A DNA stretch of 44,058 nt. It comes from Lentisphaeria bacterium. Its GTDB lineage: Bacteria > Verrucomicrobiota > Lentisphaeria > Victivallales > UBA1829. Made by a program: the position numbers and the translations under genes. A model generated the notes under the pieces. The model did not search any database, was not told where the DNA came from, and saw nothing but the letters and a program-made list of their open reading frames with translations. Below, piece by piece: positions 23,160-31,460 of the stretch; within the stretch, counting starts at the first letter, position 1; every line of letters begins with the position of its first letter. The stretch covers positions 1 through 44,058 of the forward strand of contig JAFTIQ010000005.1 of NCBI GenBank assembly GCA_017456805.1, written 5' to 3'.

Positions 23160-24530
23160 ATGGGGCGATTCTGCACCGCTATTTTTATACTTTTTCTCGG
23201 AGTTCTGGTGTCTGCCGGAGAGGTTTTTCTCTTTCAGACGACGGATCTCCATGGAATGATCCATAACTCCGGCGGGATAAGCGGTGCGCCATCCGTTCTG
23301 CAGGCTGTCGCGGAAGATGCGGACCGGCTGGGCAGAGATAAATCCATTCTGATCGATTGCGGAGATCTTCTTCAGGGATCTCTGGAATCCGCTGATGATC
23401 AGGGATACAGTATGATTTTCCTCCTGAACGCCGCCAGATACGATATCTGGGTTCCCGGAAATCATGACTTTGAATTCGGGCGCACCGTTTTTACAGAAAG
23501 GATCCGTTCATTCAAGGGGAATGTTCTTGCTGCAAATCTCCGCTTCCCATCCGTCAAACCATATCATATTTTCCGCAAAAACGGATATAAAATCGCCATT
23601 ATCGGCATGACAAATCCTCATTTGGACAAGTGGATCTTTCGTCCGGAGAAAGAAGGGTTTCATGTTTCCCCGCTGGAACACGCCTACCGGAAAATCCTTC
23701 CGGAACTTCTCAGAGAAAAACCGGATGCGATCATCCTTGCCGTTCATTCCGGATTGTATCCCAGCAAACGGCTGGGAGACGAAGGGCTTTTTGCATTTTC
23801 CGGGAAACATCCGGAAATCCAGCTTGTTCTCGGAGGGCATACTCATGAAAAAGTGGTTTGCAAAAGCCTGGGCCGGTCAGGAGCCTGCTATTTTCAAGCC
23901 GGAGCACACGGCGGAGGATATATCCGTGTCCGTTTGGATTTCGATGATAAAACGGGAAAACTGAGGGCAATCACCGGAGAATATATCCCTGTCCCCCCGA
24001 AAAAACGGATCGCAGAACCATTCATGATGCATCATGCCATCCGGCGGCCGGTCGTTACCGGAAATTTCCCCGTAAATGCTTCCCCGAAACAGATCGCAGG
24101 AAGGTTCGCAGAAGCCATCCTCAAAGGATTTCCGGAGGCCGCAGGAGTTTTTCATGGAGTCCTGACCAATTTTCAGCCGAAATATCCCGTACTTAACAGA
24201 CTCCATCTTTTCCACCTGTGTCCATTTGAAAACAAAGTCGTTCTTGCAAAAATCACCCGGGCTGAATATGAAGAGATTCTCCGGGAACAGGAATCTGCAG
24301 CGGAAAAATACAAAATGGAGCAGTATTTCTTCCTGCGCGGAACGGATGATCCATGGTCAGGGGCCCCGGATCGGCGCGTGACGATCGCCTTTAACTCTTA
24401 TGCGGCAGCCAGTGCAGGAGGAAGATTTCCCATTCTGAAAAAGATATTGAACCGTCCGGAATCACAGGCGGTTCTGAAAGATAAACGAGTTTTTGATTTA
24501 CTGGAAAAAAGTTTAGGAGAGAAAAAATGA
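23160..24530 (+). CDS. Secreted 5'-nucleotidase / UshA-like metallophosphatase
   Basis: I start at ATG 23160 because AGGAG precedes it and a signal peptide (MGRFCTAIFILFLGVLVSAG) follows; 456 residues. Metal-binding motifs in order: TTDLHG, DCGDLLQG, VPGNHDFE, AVHSG, GGHTH. A C-terminal 5'-nucleotidase substrate domain starts near GNFPVNASPKQIAGRF. Periplasmic hydrolysis of nucleotides or cyclic nucleotides is the family role. The stop overlaps the lipoprotein start (ATGA). Confidence 0.9.
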   Translation: MGRFCTAIFILFLGVLVSAGEVFLFQTTDLHGMIHNSGGISGAPSVLQAVAEDADRLGRDKSILIDCGDLLQGSLESADDQGYSMIFLLNAARYDIWVPGNHDFEFGRTVFTERIRSFKGNVLAANLRFPSVKPYHIFRKNGYKIAIIGMTNPHLDKWIFRPEKEGFHVSPLEHAYRKILPELLREKPDAIILAVHSGLYPSKRLGDEGLFAFSGKHPEIQLVLGGHTHEKVVCKSLGRSGACYFQAGAHGGGYIRVRLDFDDKTGKLRAITGEYIPVPPKKRIAEPFMMHHAIRRPVVTGNFPVNASPKQIAGRFAEAILKGFPEAAGVFHGVLTNFQPKYPVLNRLHLFHLCPFENKVVLAKITRAEYEEILREQESAAEKYKMEQYFFLRGTDDPWSGAPDRRVTIAFNSYAAASAGGRFPILKKILNRPESQAVLKDKRVFDLLEKSLGEKK

Positions 24531-25033
24531 AACGGATCACATGCCTTGCATTTTCAGCGGCAATGCTTCTGCTTGCCTCATGCAGTACAACCCCTTATGT
24601 TGTAAAAGAATCAGATAAACTCACGGACCGGGAAAAATATCATCTGTTTGATTATTCCAGACATTTTATCATCAAGACCGTGATCACCAAACCGGCGCAG
24701 AAAGCAGCAACAGAACGCAGTGTGAAAAAACCGCGCGGACCGCAATCCCGGGAAATCAGGCAGAAAGATCTGACCCCGGAAGAAAAAGAACAGCTCCGGA
24801 CCCTTATCATGTCCAAAGACCCGACAGTCAGAGTCCGCTATACCGGGTACAAAGAAGGCAAACTTTCTCTTTCCTGGGTGCTTCCGGGCAAACTTCAAGT
24901 ATCCGTTTCCGCCGTTGGAAAACTGGATCTTTCCGGAGCAAAGGAAGCTCAGTGGCGGTTGAATGTGATCCGTTTTCACCGGAAAGGCGGTCCGTTCCTT
25001 CCTGAAGAAATCGGAATCCCGGCGGTAGATTGA
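24527..25033 (+). CDS. Lipoprotein of unknown function
   Basis: 168 residues with signal peptide and lipobox LLLASC, cleavage before Cys19. The body is basic and charged with no known family. It overlaps the genes on both sides by one to four bases, so it is part of a three-gene export unit with the nucleotidase and the next secreted protein. Confidence 0.8.
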   Translation: MKRITCLAFSAAMLLLASCSTTPYVVKESDKLTDREKYHLFDYSRHFIIKTVITKPAQKAATERSVKKPRGPQSREIRQKDLTPEEKEQLRTLIMSKDPTVRVRYTGYKEGKLSLSWVLPGKLQVSVSAVGKLDLSGAKEAQWRLNVIRFHRKGGPFLPEEIGIPAVD

Positions 25034-25920
25034 TGAAATCCTTTTTCTTTGCTCTTTTTCTGCTGACAGCCGGAGTTCTATCTGCGGAGAATCTGTTGCT
25101 GGAGACCTGGCTCTATCAATCCGCCAAGCCGGATTCTCCCCGGAAAACAATGAATTATCTTCTCAGCGGGGAACGTTCTCAAAAGCTGTTCCATGCGACA
25201 ATTCTCTGTGCCCCGCAGGCGACCTCCTCCTGTTCGCTGGTCAATCATTTCGGTTTTCAAAAAGCCGGATTTTCTCTCAAGATCACCCCATCCCATCCGA
25301 AGACCGCGAAAAAGAATTACCGGATCGAAACAACGATTGACTGGAATCTGATGGAGGCCGGCCCTTATCTTGCCTCAACGACGGAAAGTTTTTATGAGGG
25401 AACGGTCATCAACTGTGTCCGGAATCTGCTTCCGGGGATTTTCTCACCGCTGGGGATTTCCCAGGCGAAAAATGTGCAGGCAGTCTATATCCCCGCCATC
25501 AAATTTCAAACGCAGCAGGCAAAATCCGAAGAACAATTCACCCGCAGAAGCCGCTGGGAAATCACGATCCGGATGGAAGAGGAAGGCAAACCGCCGAAAA
25601 CCATCCGGACAATACCGGTCTATCACCGGGGAAAATTCCCAGCCAGAAATCCCGCCGGAGTCAAATGCAGAATGTATCAGTTTCAATCTCTGACGGTCAT
25701 GAATCTTTATTACTGTTTTCAGCGCGGGGTGAGGAAAGACGGTTCACCGGTGCTGGAAGAAATGGATCTTTCACTCTGTTTCAAAGCACCGGAAAAAGGC
25801 AGAACTGTACAGCTTGCAGAGCTGACCTCTTACTGTGCAGCGGAGAACTGCGCCTACGGAAAAATGCCGGTAAAAGGCGGAAAAGCAATCAAATACCAGA
25901 TCTTTCTTACTGTAAAATAA
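25033..25920 (+). CDS. Secreted hypothetical protein
   Basis: ATG at 25033 overlaps the lipoprotein TGA by one base. 295 residues with signal peptide (KSFFFALFLLTAGVLSAEN). Mature part is beta-rich with paired cysteines (ILCAPQATSSC, TSYCAAENC). No family recognised. Probably periplasmic or outer-membrane associated. Confidence 0.75.
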   Translation: MKSFFFALFLLTAGVLSAENLLLETWLYQSAKPDSPRKTMNYLLSGERSQKLFHATILCAPQATSSCSLVNHFGFQKAGFSLKITPSHPKTAKKNYRIETTIDWNLMEAGPYLASTTESFYEGTVINCVRNLLPGIFSPLGISQAKNVQAVYIPAIKFQTQQAKSEEQFTRRSRWEITIRMEEEGKPPKTIRTIPVYHRGKFPARNPAGVKCRMYQFQSLTVMNLYYCFQRGVRKDGSPVLEEMDLSLCFKAPEKGRTVQLAELTSYCAAENCAYGKMPVKGGKAIKYQIFLTVK

Positions 25921-25992
25921 TCCGTTTTTCCACTTGAAAAAATCCGGAAATGTGTTCTATTACCACAACAGCAAGATAGCAGGAGCTTGGAA

Positions 25993-27168
25993 ATGACGAT
26001 CCGGGAACTCGGAGAACATATCGAACAATATTTTATCGGAATCATCCGTGATCAGAAACGCGGACCCATTGATACTGCCGTGAAGGGAGTCCTTTTTTTC
26101 GCTTCCCGGTTCTATCTGGCAGCAGTCCGGCTCAGAATCTGGCTCTACGATACCCGGGTGATCCGGAATCATGCACTGGGTTGTCTTGTAGTGAGTATCG
26201 GAAACCTCACCTGCGGCGGGACCGGAAAAACTCCTGTTGTGGAAGTCTTTGCAAAAACGCTTTCACAGAAGGGAAGAAAAGTTGCCGTTCTCAGCCGCGG
26301 TTACAGAAGCCGTGACAAACGGTCCTTCTGGGAAAAAATGAAATCCCGCTTCTCCTCCGAAAAGGGAGAGGTTCCGCCCAGAATCGTTTCTGATGGCAAA
26401 AATCTTCTGCTGGATTCGCTTTCCGCCGGAGATGAACCGTTCATGCTGGCATCCAACCTGAAATCCGTCGCCGTTCTGGTGGATAAGGACCGGGTAAAAT
26501 CCGGACGTTATGCCATCTCCAACTACGGAACAAACATCCTGATCCTTGATGACGGGTTCCAATATCTCTGGCTGAAGCCGCACATCAATATTCTGCTTGT
26601 TGACAGCTCCGCCCCGTTTGATAATCATTATGTCCTGCCCCGTGGATTGATGCGGGAACCCATTGAACATATCGCCCGTGCAGACTATGTGTTTCTGACG
26701 AAATCAGATGGCAGACCAAGCCTGCGGCACCTGAAGGAGTTCATTCACCGTCACAACCGGCGGGCAGAAATCATTGAGTGCTGTCACCGCCCGAAATATC
26801 TGGAAGCTGTCTTCAAAAAAGGCGAAGTGCAGCCGCTCTCCGCCCTTCAAGGGAAGAAAGTGGCTTCCATTTCCGCTATCGCGAACCCGAAAAGTTTTGA
26901 GAATTTCCTTCTGGAACTGGGCTCCGATCTTGTCCTGAGACGCAGCTATGCAGACCATCACAGATACCGCCAGCAGGAAATGATCAACTTCGTCAACGAT
27001 ACAAAAGCTGCCGGTGCCGAAATGATCGTCACGACAGAAAAAGATGCGGTCCGGATGCCCCGTCTCGACCGGTGCGATATCGATATCGTATTCCTGCGTG
27101 TGGAAATCGATATCCTCAACGGACAGGAAAGCTTCGATCAGTGTATTTCCAGAATCTGTTTCATGTAA
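25993..27168 (+). CDS. lpxK: Tetraacyldisaccharide 4'-kinase LpxK
   Basis: ATG 25993 has AGGAG seven bases upstream. 391 residues with membrane-near N-terminus, P-loop [47 protein letters not shown] and the C-terminal VTTEKDAVR. LpxK phosphorylates the lipid A precursor at the 4' position, which shows an outer membrane with lipid A. TTGAAA - 17 - CTATTA just upstream is a likely promoter. Confidence 0.95.
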   Translation: MTIRELGEHIEQYFIGIIRDQKRGPIDTAVKGVLFFASRFYLAAVRLRIWLYDTRVIRNHALGCLVVSIGNLTCGGTGKTPVVEVFAKTLSQKGRKVAVLSRGYRSRDKRSFWEKMKSRFSSEKGEVPPRIVSDGKNLLLDSLSAGDEPFMLASNLKSVAVLVDKDRVKSGRYAISNYGTNILILDDGFQYLWLKPHINILLVDSSAPFDNHYVLPRGLMREPIEHIARADYVFLTKSDGRPSLRHLKEFIHRHNRRAEIIECCHRPKYLEAVFKKGEVQPLSALQGKKVASISAIANPKSFENFLLELGSDLVLRRSYADHHRYRQQEMINFVNDTKAAGAEMIVTTEKDAVRMPRLDRCDIDIVFLRVEIDILNGQESFDQCISRICFM

Positions 27169-27184
27169 TACGGGGGGGGAAACG

Positions 27185-27952
27185 ATGGAAGAGGAAAAAA
27201 AGAAAACGAAAGAACGGGAGTGGTGGGAGATCCCTGCCAGATGCATCATTCTTGTTGTCCTGATACTTGTAATGATCCCCGGACAATGGTACAGGGCGGC
27301 ATATATCCATACCATAGGAAAGTTCTTTCCGGATACGATCGAATCCAGAATCAAAGAGATTGAACCGGAAACTGTCAGACGGCTTCAGCTGAAATTTATG
27401 CCGACCGAGTTGAAATTCCTGATTCTCAAAGAAGAACGCTCTCTGGAGATCTGGGGAAAAGATCCCTCCGGAAAATGGCAGTTTCTCTATCAGAACGTCA
27501 TCCTTACCATGTCATCCAAAAAAGGCCCGAAATTATTGGAAGATGATGGCAAAACACCGGAAGGGGTTTACCGCATCACCCGCCTGAATCCTCAAAGTGT
27601 ATTTCACCTTGCCTTGGAACTGGATTATCCTTCCGAAGAAGATAAAAAGACAGCTCAGGCACAGGGGATCGAACTTTCCCGGATGGGAGAGGGAATGGAA
27701 ATTCATGGATTCGGCTTGACTGCGGACGGGATCGGAGTGACAGACCGTGGGCTGTATGCCATGTTTTATCTCGCCGCAAAAGTCGGGCTCGAACATACTC
27801 AGGTGATCATCTCGCCGAACGATTTTCGCAAAAGACCGCCCTCGGTCAATATGGAACCTGCCTGGCTGCTTGAGCGGTATAAAATGCTGGAAAAAGAGCT
27901 GAATCTTTTGAAAATGGAGGAATCATCCCATGCAGAAACCGGCAGCAATTGA
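27185..27952 (+). CDS. YafK/YkuD-type L,D-transpeptidase homolog lacking the catalytic Cys
   Basis: ATG 27185 follows GGGGGGG; 255 residues. One membrane anchor at 18-33. The domain has DGKTPEGVYRI and EIHGFGL (His174), as in YafK, but the expected S-x-G-C-x-A-M is TDRGLYAM, with Leu190 in place of the nucleophile. L,D-transpeptidases cross-link or hydrolyse peptidoglycan-linked lipoprotein. This one would be inactive in that chemistry and may act as a binding protein. It lies between lpxK and the flavin reductase. Confidence 0.75.
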   Translation: MEEEKKKTKEREWWEIPARCIILVVLILVMIPGQWYRAAYIHTIGKFFPDTIESRIKEIEPETVRRLQLKFMPTELKFLILKEERSLEIWGKDPSGKWQFLYQNVILTMSSKKGPKLLEDDGKTPEGVYRITRLNPQSVFHLALELDYPSEEDKKTAQAQGIELSRMGEGMEIHGFGLTADGIGVTDRGLYAMFYLAAKVGLEHTQVIISPNDFRKRPPSVNMEPAWLLERYKMLEKELNLLKMEESSHAETGSN

Positions 27953-28427
27953 AGAAGCCTGGGGAAGAAAATACCCTGAACAGGTTGTTCTTGCAATCAC
28001 AAAAAGCGAAGATGACAGGATCAACGTCATGGCGATCGGATGGGTTTGTCTCGTTTCCGATGATCCCCCCATGTTCCTGCTGGGGATCGATGATCCGGCA
28101 TACACACTGGAACTGATCCGGAAAAACAAGGAATTTGTCATTGCCTATCCCTCCAAAGAAATGGCGGAAGCAACCCTGTTTTTCGGGACTGTTCACGGTC
28201 ACGGGAGGAACAAAGGAGCAGAATCCGGCTTGCATTTTATCCCCGGCGAAAAAGGAAATGTTCCGCTGCTTGCAGATGCAGTAGCGAACTTTGAATGTAA
28301 ACTTGTAACGGAATACCGTCCGGGGAATTGTCCGCTGGTGGTGGGGGAAGTCGTTGCGTCCCACGTCAATACCGATGAATCTGTTCTGCGACTGGTCAAC
28401 TGCGGTAAGGGCTATCAGCTGAAGTAA
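27930..28427 (+). CDS. Flavin reductase family protein
   Basis: 165 residues, GAGGAA before ATG, starting inside the end of the previous gene. FMN-binding split-barrel pattern: VMAIGWVCLVSDDPPMFLLG, FVIAYPSKEMAEA, CKLVTEYRPGNCPLVVGEVV. DIM6/NTAB-type proteins bind FMN and reduce it or act as flavoredoxins. No partner oxygenase nearby. Confidence 0.85.
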   Translation: MQKPAAIEEAWGRKYPEQVVLAITKSEDDRINVMAIGWVCLVSDDPPMFLLGIDDPAYTLELIRKNKEFVIAYPSKEMAEATLFFGTVHGHGRNKGAESGLHFIPGEKGNVPLLADAVANFECKLVTEYRPGNCPLVVGEVVASHVNTDESVLRLVNCGKGYQLK

Positions 28428-28443
28428 AAAGTATTGTTTTATT

Positions 28444-28598
28444 GAGGCTGTTACAAAACCTGCATGCAGAAACGTATTTTCAGAGACTTTTGAGAAATCA
28501 GCCGGTAATCACCAAAAAAAGTCTCCGCACACTCACTATACTCCGTTCTCTCCGTACAAAACTGCACTTTCAAAATTTTCAGTTTTTACAACAGACTC
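28444..28598. mobile_element. MITE-like element with imperfect terminal inverted repeats
   Basis: Left end GAGGCTGTTACAAAACCTG and, on the other strand, right end GAGTCTGTTGTAAAAACTG agree at 15 of 19 positions; ATT flanks both sides as a possible 3-bp target duplication. GAG-CTGTT-AAAA ends resemble those of some insertion sequences. 155 bp, no gene inside. Positions 28522-28557 are four 9-nt repeats with CTCCG. Confidence 0.55.
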
Positions 28599-28626
28599 AT
28601 TCATGCAGAAAAAATTTTTTTAAAAA

Positions 28627-28670
28627 AATTAGACTCGTCTAATTGACAAATCAAAAAAGTGTGCTATAAT
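28627..28670 (+). promoter_or_regulatory. Promoter with a metal-repressor-like operator
   Basis: AATTAGAC - TC - GTCTAATT (28627-28644), a perfect 8+2+8 palindrome, overlaps TTGACA (28643-28648); a 16-base spacer and TATAAT (28665-28670) follow. A second related site, TTAGAC - AA - GACTAA, is at 28763-28776 just before the start codon. The TTAG...CTAA shape recalls DtxR/MntR-type boxes. Confidence 0.65.
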
Positions 28671-28676
28671 AAGAAA

Positions 28677-28753
28677 TGAAATGGTTGTTCCGGCAACCAG
28701 TGTTGGTTTAGGTTTCCGGATCGCGGTCCCTGTCGCATCCGGAAACCGTTTTT
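28677..28753 (+). ncRNA. Terminated leader RNA upstream of DUF3793
   Basis: The RNA expected from the promoter at 28643-28670 forms hairpin GGTTG / CAACC (28683-28698), then GGTTTCCGGAT / ATCCGGAAACC (28711-28747) followed by GTTTTT. TTCCGG in the first loop can pair with CCGGAA of the terminator, an alternative fold. Attenuator or small RNA of about 77 nt. No known riboswitch class recognised. Confidence 0.55.
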
Positions 28754-28778
28754 AAAACTTTTTTAGACAAGACTAATT

Positions 28779-29393
28779 ATGAGACCAGAAATAGACCTTT
28801 TTCATAGAGAAGCCCTGCTGCGATTTCTGCTGCTGAAAACAGCGGTGGTCAGACAAGGCATCAAACCGGGAGAGTTTCTCCGGGTCCTTCACTGTTATCA
28901 AAGCCGGAACCGGGAAGGATTCCATTTCTGTCTTTACCGGAATGATATTCTGAAAATTCTCGGATTGAATTATCTGGAACTTAAAGTTGATGCGGAAAGT
29001 TCCCTGATTCTGTTCTACCATGAAGATGCTCTTCGATCTGCCTTGCAGCAGGAAGAGAACCGGAAAATACTTCATTCTCTGGGCTATCCGGAAGGCGGGC
29101 TTCAAGTGCAGCTCCAATTTTTACAGCATCGTTTTTCGGAAGAGAAACTGCCCCATGAAATCGGTGTTTTCATTGGTTATCCGGCAAAAGATGTTTCCGG
29201 TTTTCTCAGAAATCTTCCCCGGACGCCTGTTCACCGGGGAGATTGGGCGGTGTTTGGAGATGCTCAGGAATCCTTGCAGAAAATGGATCTTTACCGCCGG
29301 ATGGAAAAGAGTGCCGCAGCGATTCTGGATGGCTGCAGCGATCTGCAAACATTTTTTGAACGGCTCTCCGGCCCCCGTTTACTTCCGGAATGA
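28779..29393 (+). CDS. DUF3793 family protein
   Basis: 204 residues. The LKTAVVRQGIKPGEFLRV start and the LPHEIGVFIGYPAKDVSGFL segment are those of DUF3793, a family often next to iron or manganese transport genes in anaerobes; molecular function is unknown. No ribosome site is visible because the operator-like site 28763-28776 occupies that place. Regulation by a metal-dependent repressor is inferred. Confidence 0.8.
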   Translation: MRPEIDLFHREALLRFLLLKTAVVRQGIKPGEFLRVLHCYQSRNREGFHFCLYRNDILKILGLNYLELKVDAESSLILFYHEDALRSALQQEENRKILHSLGYPEGGLQVQLQFLQHRFSEEKLPHEIGVFIGYPAKDVSGFLRNLPRTPVHRGDWAVFGDAQESLQKMDLYRRMEKSAAAILDGCSDLQTFFERLSGPRLLPE

Positions 29394-29399
29394 TTGAAC

Positions 29400-29427
29400 T
29401 TGAAAATATCCTGTTTTATGATATATT
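29400..29427 (+). promoter_or_regulatory. Promoter of the EamA transporter gene
   Basis: TTGAAA (29400-29405), 16 bases, TATATT (29422-29427). It starts at the end of the DUF3793 gene. A small palindrome TTTGAA - TTT - TTCAAA follows at the ribosome site. Confidence 0.6.
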
Positions 29428-29460
29428 ACCCCTTTGAATTTTTCAAAGGAGCTGCTTTTT

Positions 29461-30369
29461 ATGATAAGCCAGTCTGCAAAAGGATATTTGTGCGCGATGA
29501 TTTCCGGGATCTCATTCGGGATGAACGGCTTATTTACACTTCCGCTGTATGAACGCGGGATGTCGGTTCCAATGGTGCTTTTCTGCCGATTCTCGCTGGG
29601 GTCGCTTCTGATTGCCTGCGTAATGGCGGCAACCGGAAAATCGTTCCGGATCTCCGGGAAACAACTGCTTCATGCAGCAGGATTGGGGATTTTATTTTCC
29701 ATGACCAGTTTTCTGTTTTTTCTGGGACTCTCCAAAATGGATGCGGGACTTGTCACAACTGCCGGATTCATCTATCCTGCGATCGTTGCACTGATCATGT
29801 TTCTGTTTTTCCGGGAACGGCTTGGGCTCGTTTCCTGGGGTGCGCTGCTGATTTCCCTGCTGGGAGTGGCTTTGCTTTACGAAGGGAACGGTTCATTTTC
29901 CGCTGCGGGCTTGACGTATGCCATGCTGTCGGCGCTGAGTTATGCCCTGTTTATCGTAGGATTGAAGTTTTCGCCGCTTCAACAATTATCGTCGGAATCG
30001 CTGACGTTTTATCAAATGCTTTTGAGTTTGCCGTGTTTCCTTATTATGACACTTTGCGACTCGAACATGCAGCTGCCGCATGATATGATTGGCTGGGGGT
30101 GTATTTCCGGGCTGGCTGTCTTTCCTGCCTGCTGCTCCATCCTCTTTATGTCCCTTGCACTCCGGTACGTCGGCCCCACAAAAACATCCATTCTGACGGC
30201 GATCGAGCCGTTGACTGCGATCTTTTTCGGGGTACTGCTTTTTGATGAAACGTTGACTCTTAAACAGATCATCGGGGTCGCGGTGATCCTGTTTTCTGTC
30301 ACGCTCGTGGTTGCCGGAAAAAATCTATCCTTCTCCCGTCCGAAAATAGAAAATCAGAAAAAAAATTAA
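29461..30369 (+). CDS. EamA/DMT-family transporter
   Basis: I start at ATG 29461, nine bases after AAGGAG. 302 residues with ten hydrophobic segments arranged as two EamA repeats (for example YPAIVALIMFLFFRERLG in the first, AIEPLTAIFFGVLLFDETLT in the second). Inner membrane metabolite exporter or importer; substrate not predictable. Stands alone between two promoters. Confidence 0.9.
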   Translation: MISQSAKGYLCAMISGISFGMNGLFTLPLYERGMSVPMVLFCRFSLGSLLIACVMAATGKSFRISGKQLLHAAGLGILFSMTSFLFFLGLSKMDAGLVTTAGFIYPAIVALIMFLFFRERLGLVSWGALLISLLGVALLYEGNGSFSAAGLTYAMLSALSYALFIVGLKFSPLQQLSSESLTFYQMLLSLPCFLIMTLCDSNMQLPHDMIGWGCISGLAVFPACCSILFMSLALRYVGPTKTSILTAIEPLTAIFFGVLLFDETLTLKQIIGVAVILFSVTLVVAGKNLSFSRPKIENQKKN

Positions 30370-30377
30370 AACAAAGC

Positions 30378-30431
30378 TTGCATTTCTCTCTGATACACAA
30401 TATATTATTTACAAAATCTATAACGTTATAG
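30378..30431 (+). promoter_or_regulatory. Promoter and palindromic operator of the LacI gene
   Basis: TTGCAT, 17 bases, TATATT (30401-30406), then CTATAACGTTATAG at 30418-30431. The perfect palindrome with central CG fits LacI-family operators and overlaps the AGGAG ribosome site, so autoregulation is likely. Confidence 0.65.
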
Positions 30432-30443
30432 GAGTAATTTCAG

Positions 30444-31460
30444 ATGGCGAATTTGAAAGATATTGCCCAGCTGACGGGACGGAGTGTATCCACTGTTTCG
30501 GTTGTTTTGCGTGGGGATTCCAAGCAGTTCGGGATCTGTGAAGAGACGGAAAAAGAGATCCGGGATGCAGCCCGACGGCTGGGTTATGTCAAGAATGATT
30601 TTGCACGAACGATGGCAAGCGGAAAAAGCCGGATGATCGCCTTTCTGGTCAGCCAGAACAAAGATGAAGAATACACCGGTCGGCTCCTTTCCGGTGTTCT
30701 GGAAACGGTCTCTGCGGCACAATACTCCATGCGTTTGATCAAGGATCAATCGGAAAAACCGGAAGAATTCATAAAAAATCTGCTGTCGCAGCAGATCCGC
30801 GGACTTCTGATTTCCGGGGATTTGCCCCGGGAACAGGTGGATGCGCTGATCCGGGAGTGCATCCAAAACGATATTTTCTGCACAACGGTCAACCTTTCCA
30901 ATCAAGTGGAAGGTGCCGGGATCATCAGTGATGATATCAACGGCATGAAAATGCTGGTTCTCAAGATGTTTGAGCTGGGACACAGAAAGATTGCCATGCT
31001 GGATAATTCGAGAAATGCGGAATATGTTTTGACCCGGCGGAACGGCTATCTTCTTGGAATGGACGAGTGCGGTCTGGAGCCGTATCTTATTCCGGAATCA
31101 AAGCAGAAAAAGAATCTTCTCAAAACGCTGATCCGGCAAGGCTATACTGCTCTTCTGACAAATTCTGATTACTGTTCTGCAGAATTGATGCAGCAGGCCT
31201 ATGCGCAGGGGATCCGGATTCCGGATGAAATTTCCATTTGCGGATATTCCGGAATCAAGCTTGCAGATTACTCTGCATTGCCTGTGACAACAGTCATTCA
31301 GGATTTTGAAGGAATAGGGAAAAAGGCGGCGGAAATTCTGATTTCCCAGGTAGAAAAAAGAAGTTCCATCCGGAAGGGAACCGTAAAAAATATTGCATTG
31401 CCCACAATGCTGAAAATACAGAAATCAACAAGAGCAATCAAAGAAGGAGAGAGAGAATGA
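30444..31460 (+). CDS. LacI-family transcriptional regulator
   Basis: 338 residues. N-terminal HTH (ANLKDIAQLTGRSVSTVSVV, hinge region ARTMASGKS) then a periplasmic-binding-protein-like sugar domain (ELGHRKIAMLDNSRN, ISICGYSGIKLADYSALPVT). It overlaps the hydrolase gene by four bases, so it most likely controls that gene and itself in response to a sugar. Confidence 0.92.
   Translation: MANLKDIAQLTGRSVSTVSVVLRGDSKQFGICEETEKEIRDAARRLGYVKNDFARTMASGKSRMIAFLVSQNKDEEYTGRLLSGVLETVSAAQYSMRLIKDQSEKPEEFIKNLLSQQIRGLLISGDLPREQVDALIRECIQNDIFCTTVNLSNQVEGAGIISDDINGMKMLVLKMFELGHRKIAMLDNSRNAEYVLTRRNGYLLGMDECGLEPYLIPESKQKKNLLKTLIRQGYTALLTNSDYCSAELMQQAYAQGIRIPDEISICGYSGIKLADYSALPVTTVIQDFEGIGKKAAEILISQVEKRSSIRKGTVKNIALPTMLKIQKSTRAIKEGERE

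Noticed and set aside
28676..28711. Eleven-codon frame (MKWLFRQPVLV) in the DUF3793 leader as a leader peptide
   Set aside because: Its ATG is at or before the predicted transcription start, there is no ribosome site, and the codons show no regulatory pattern.
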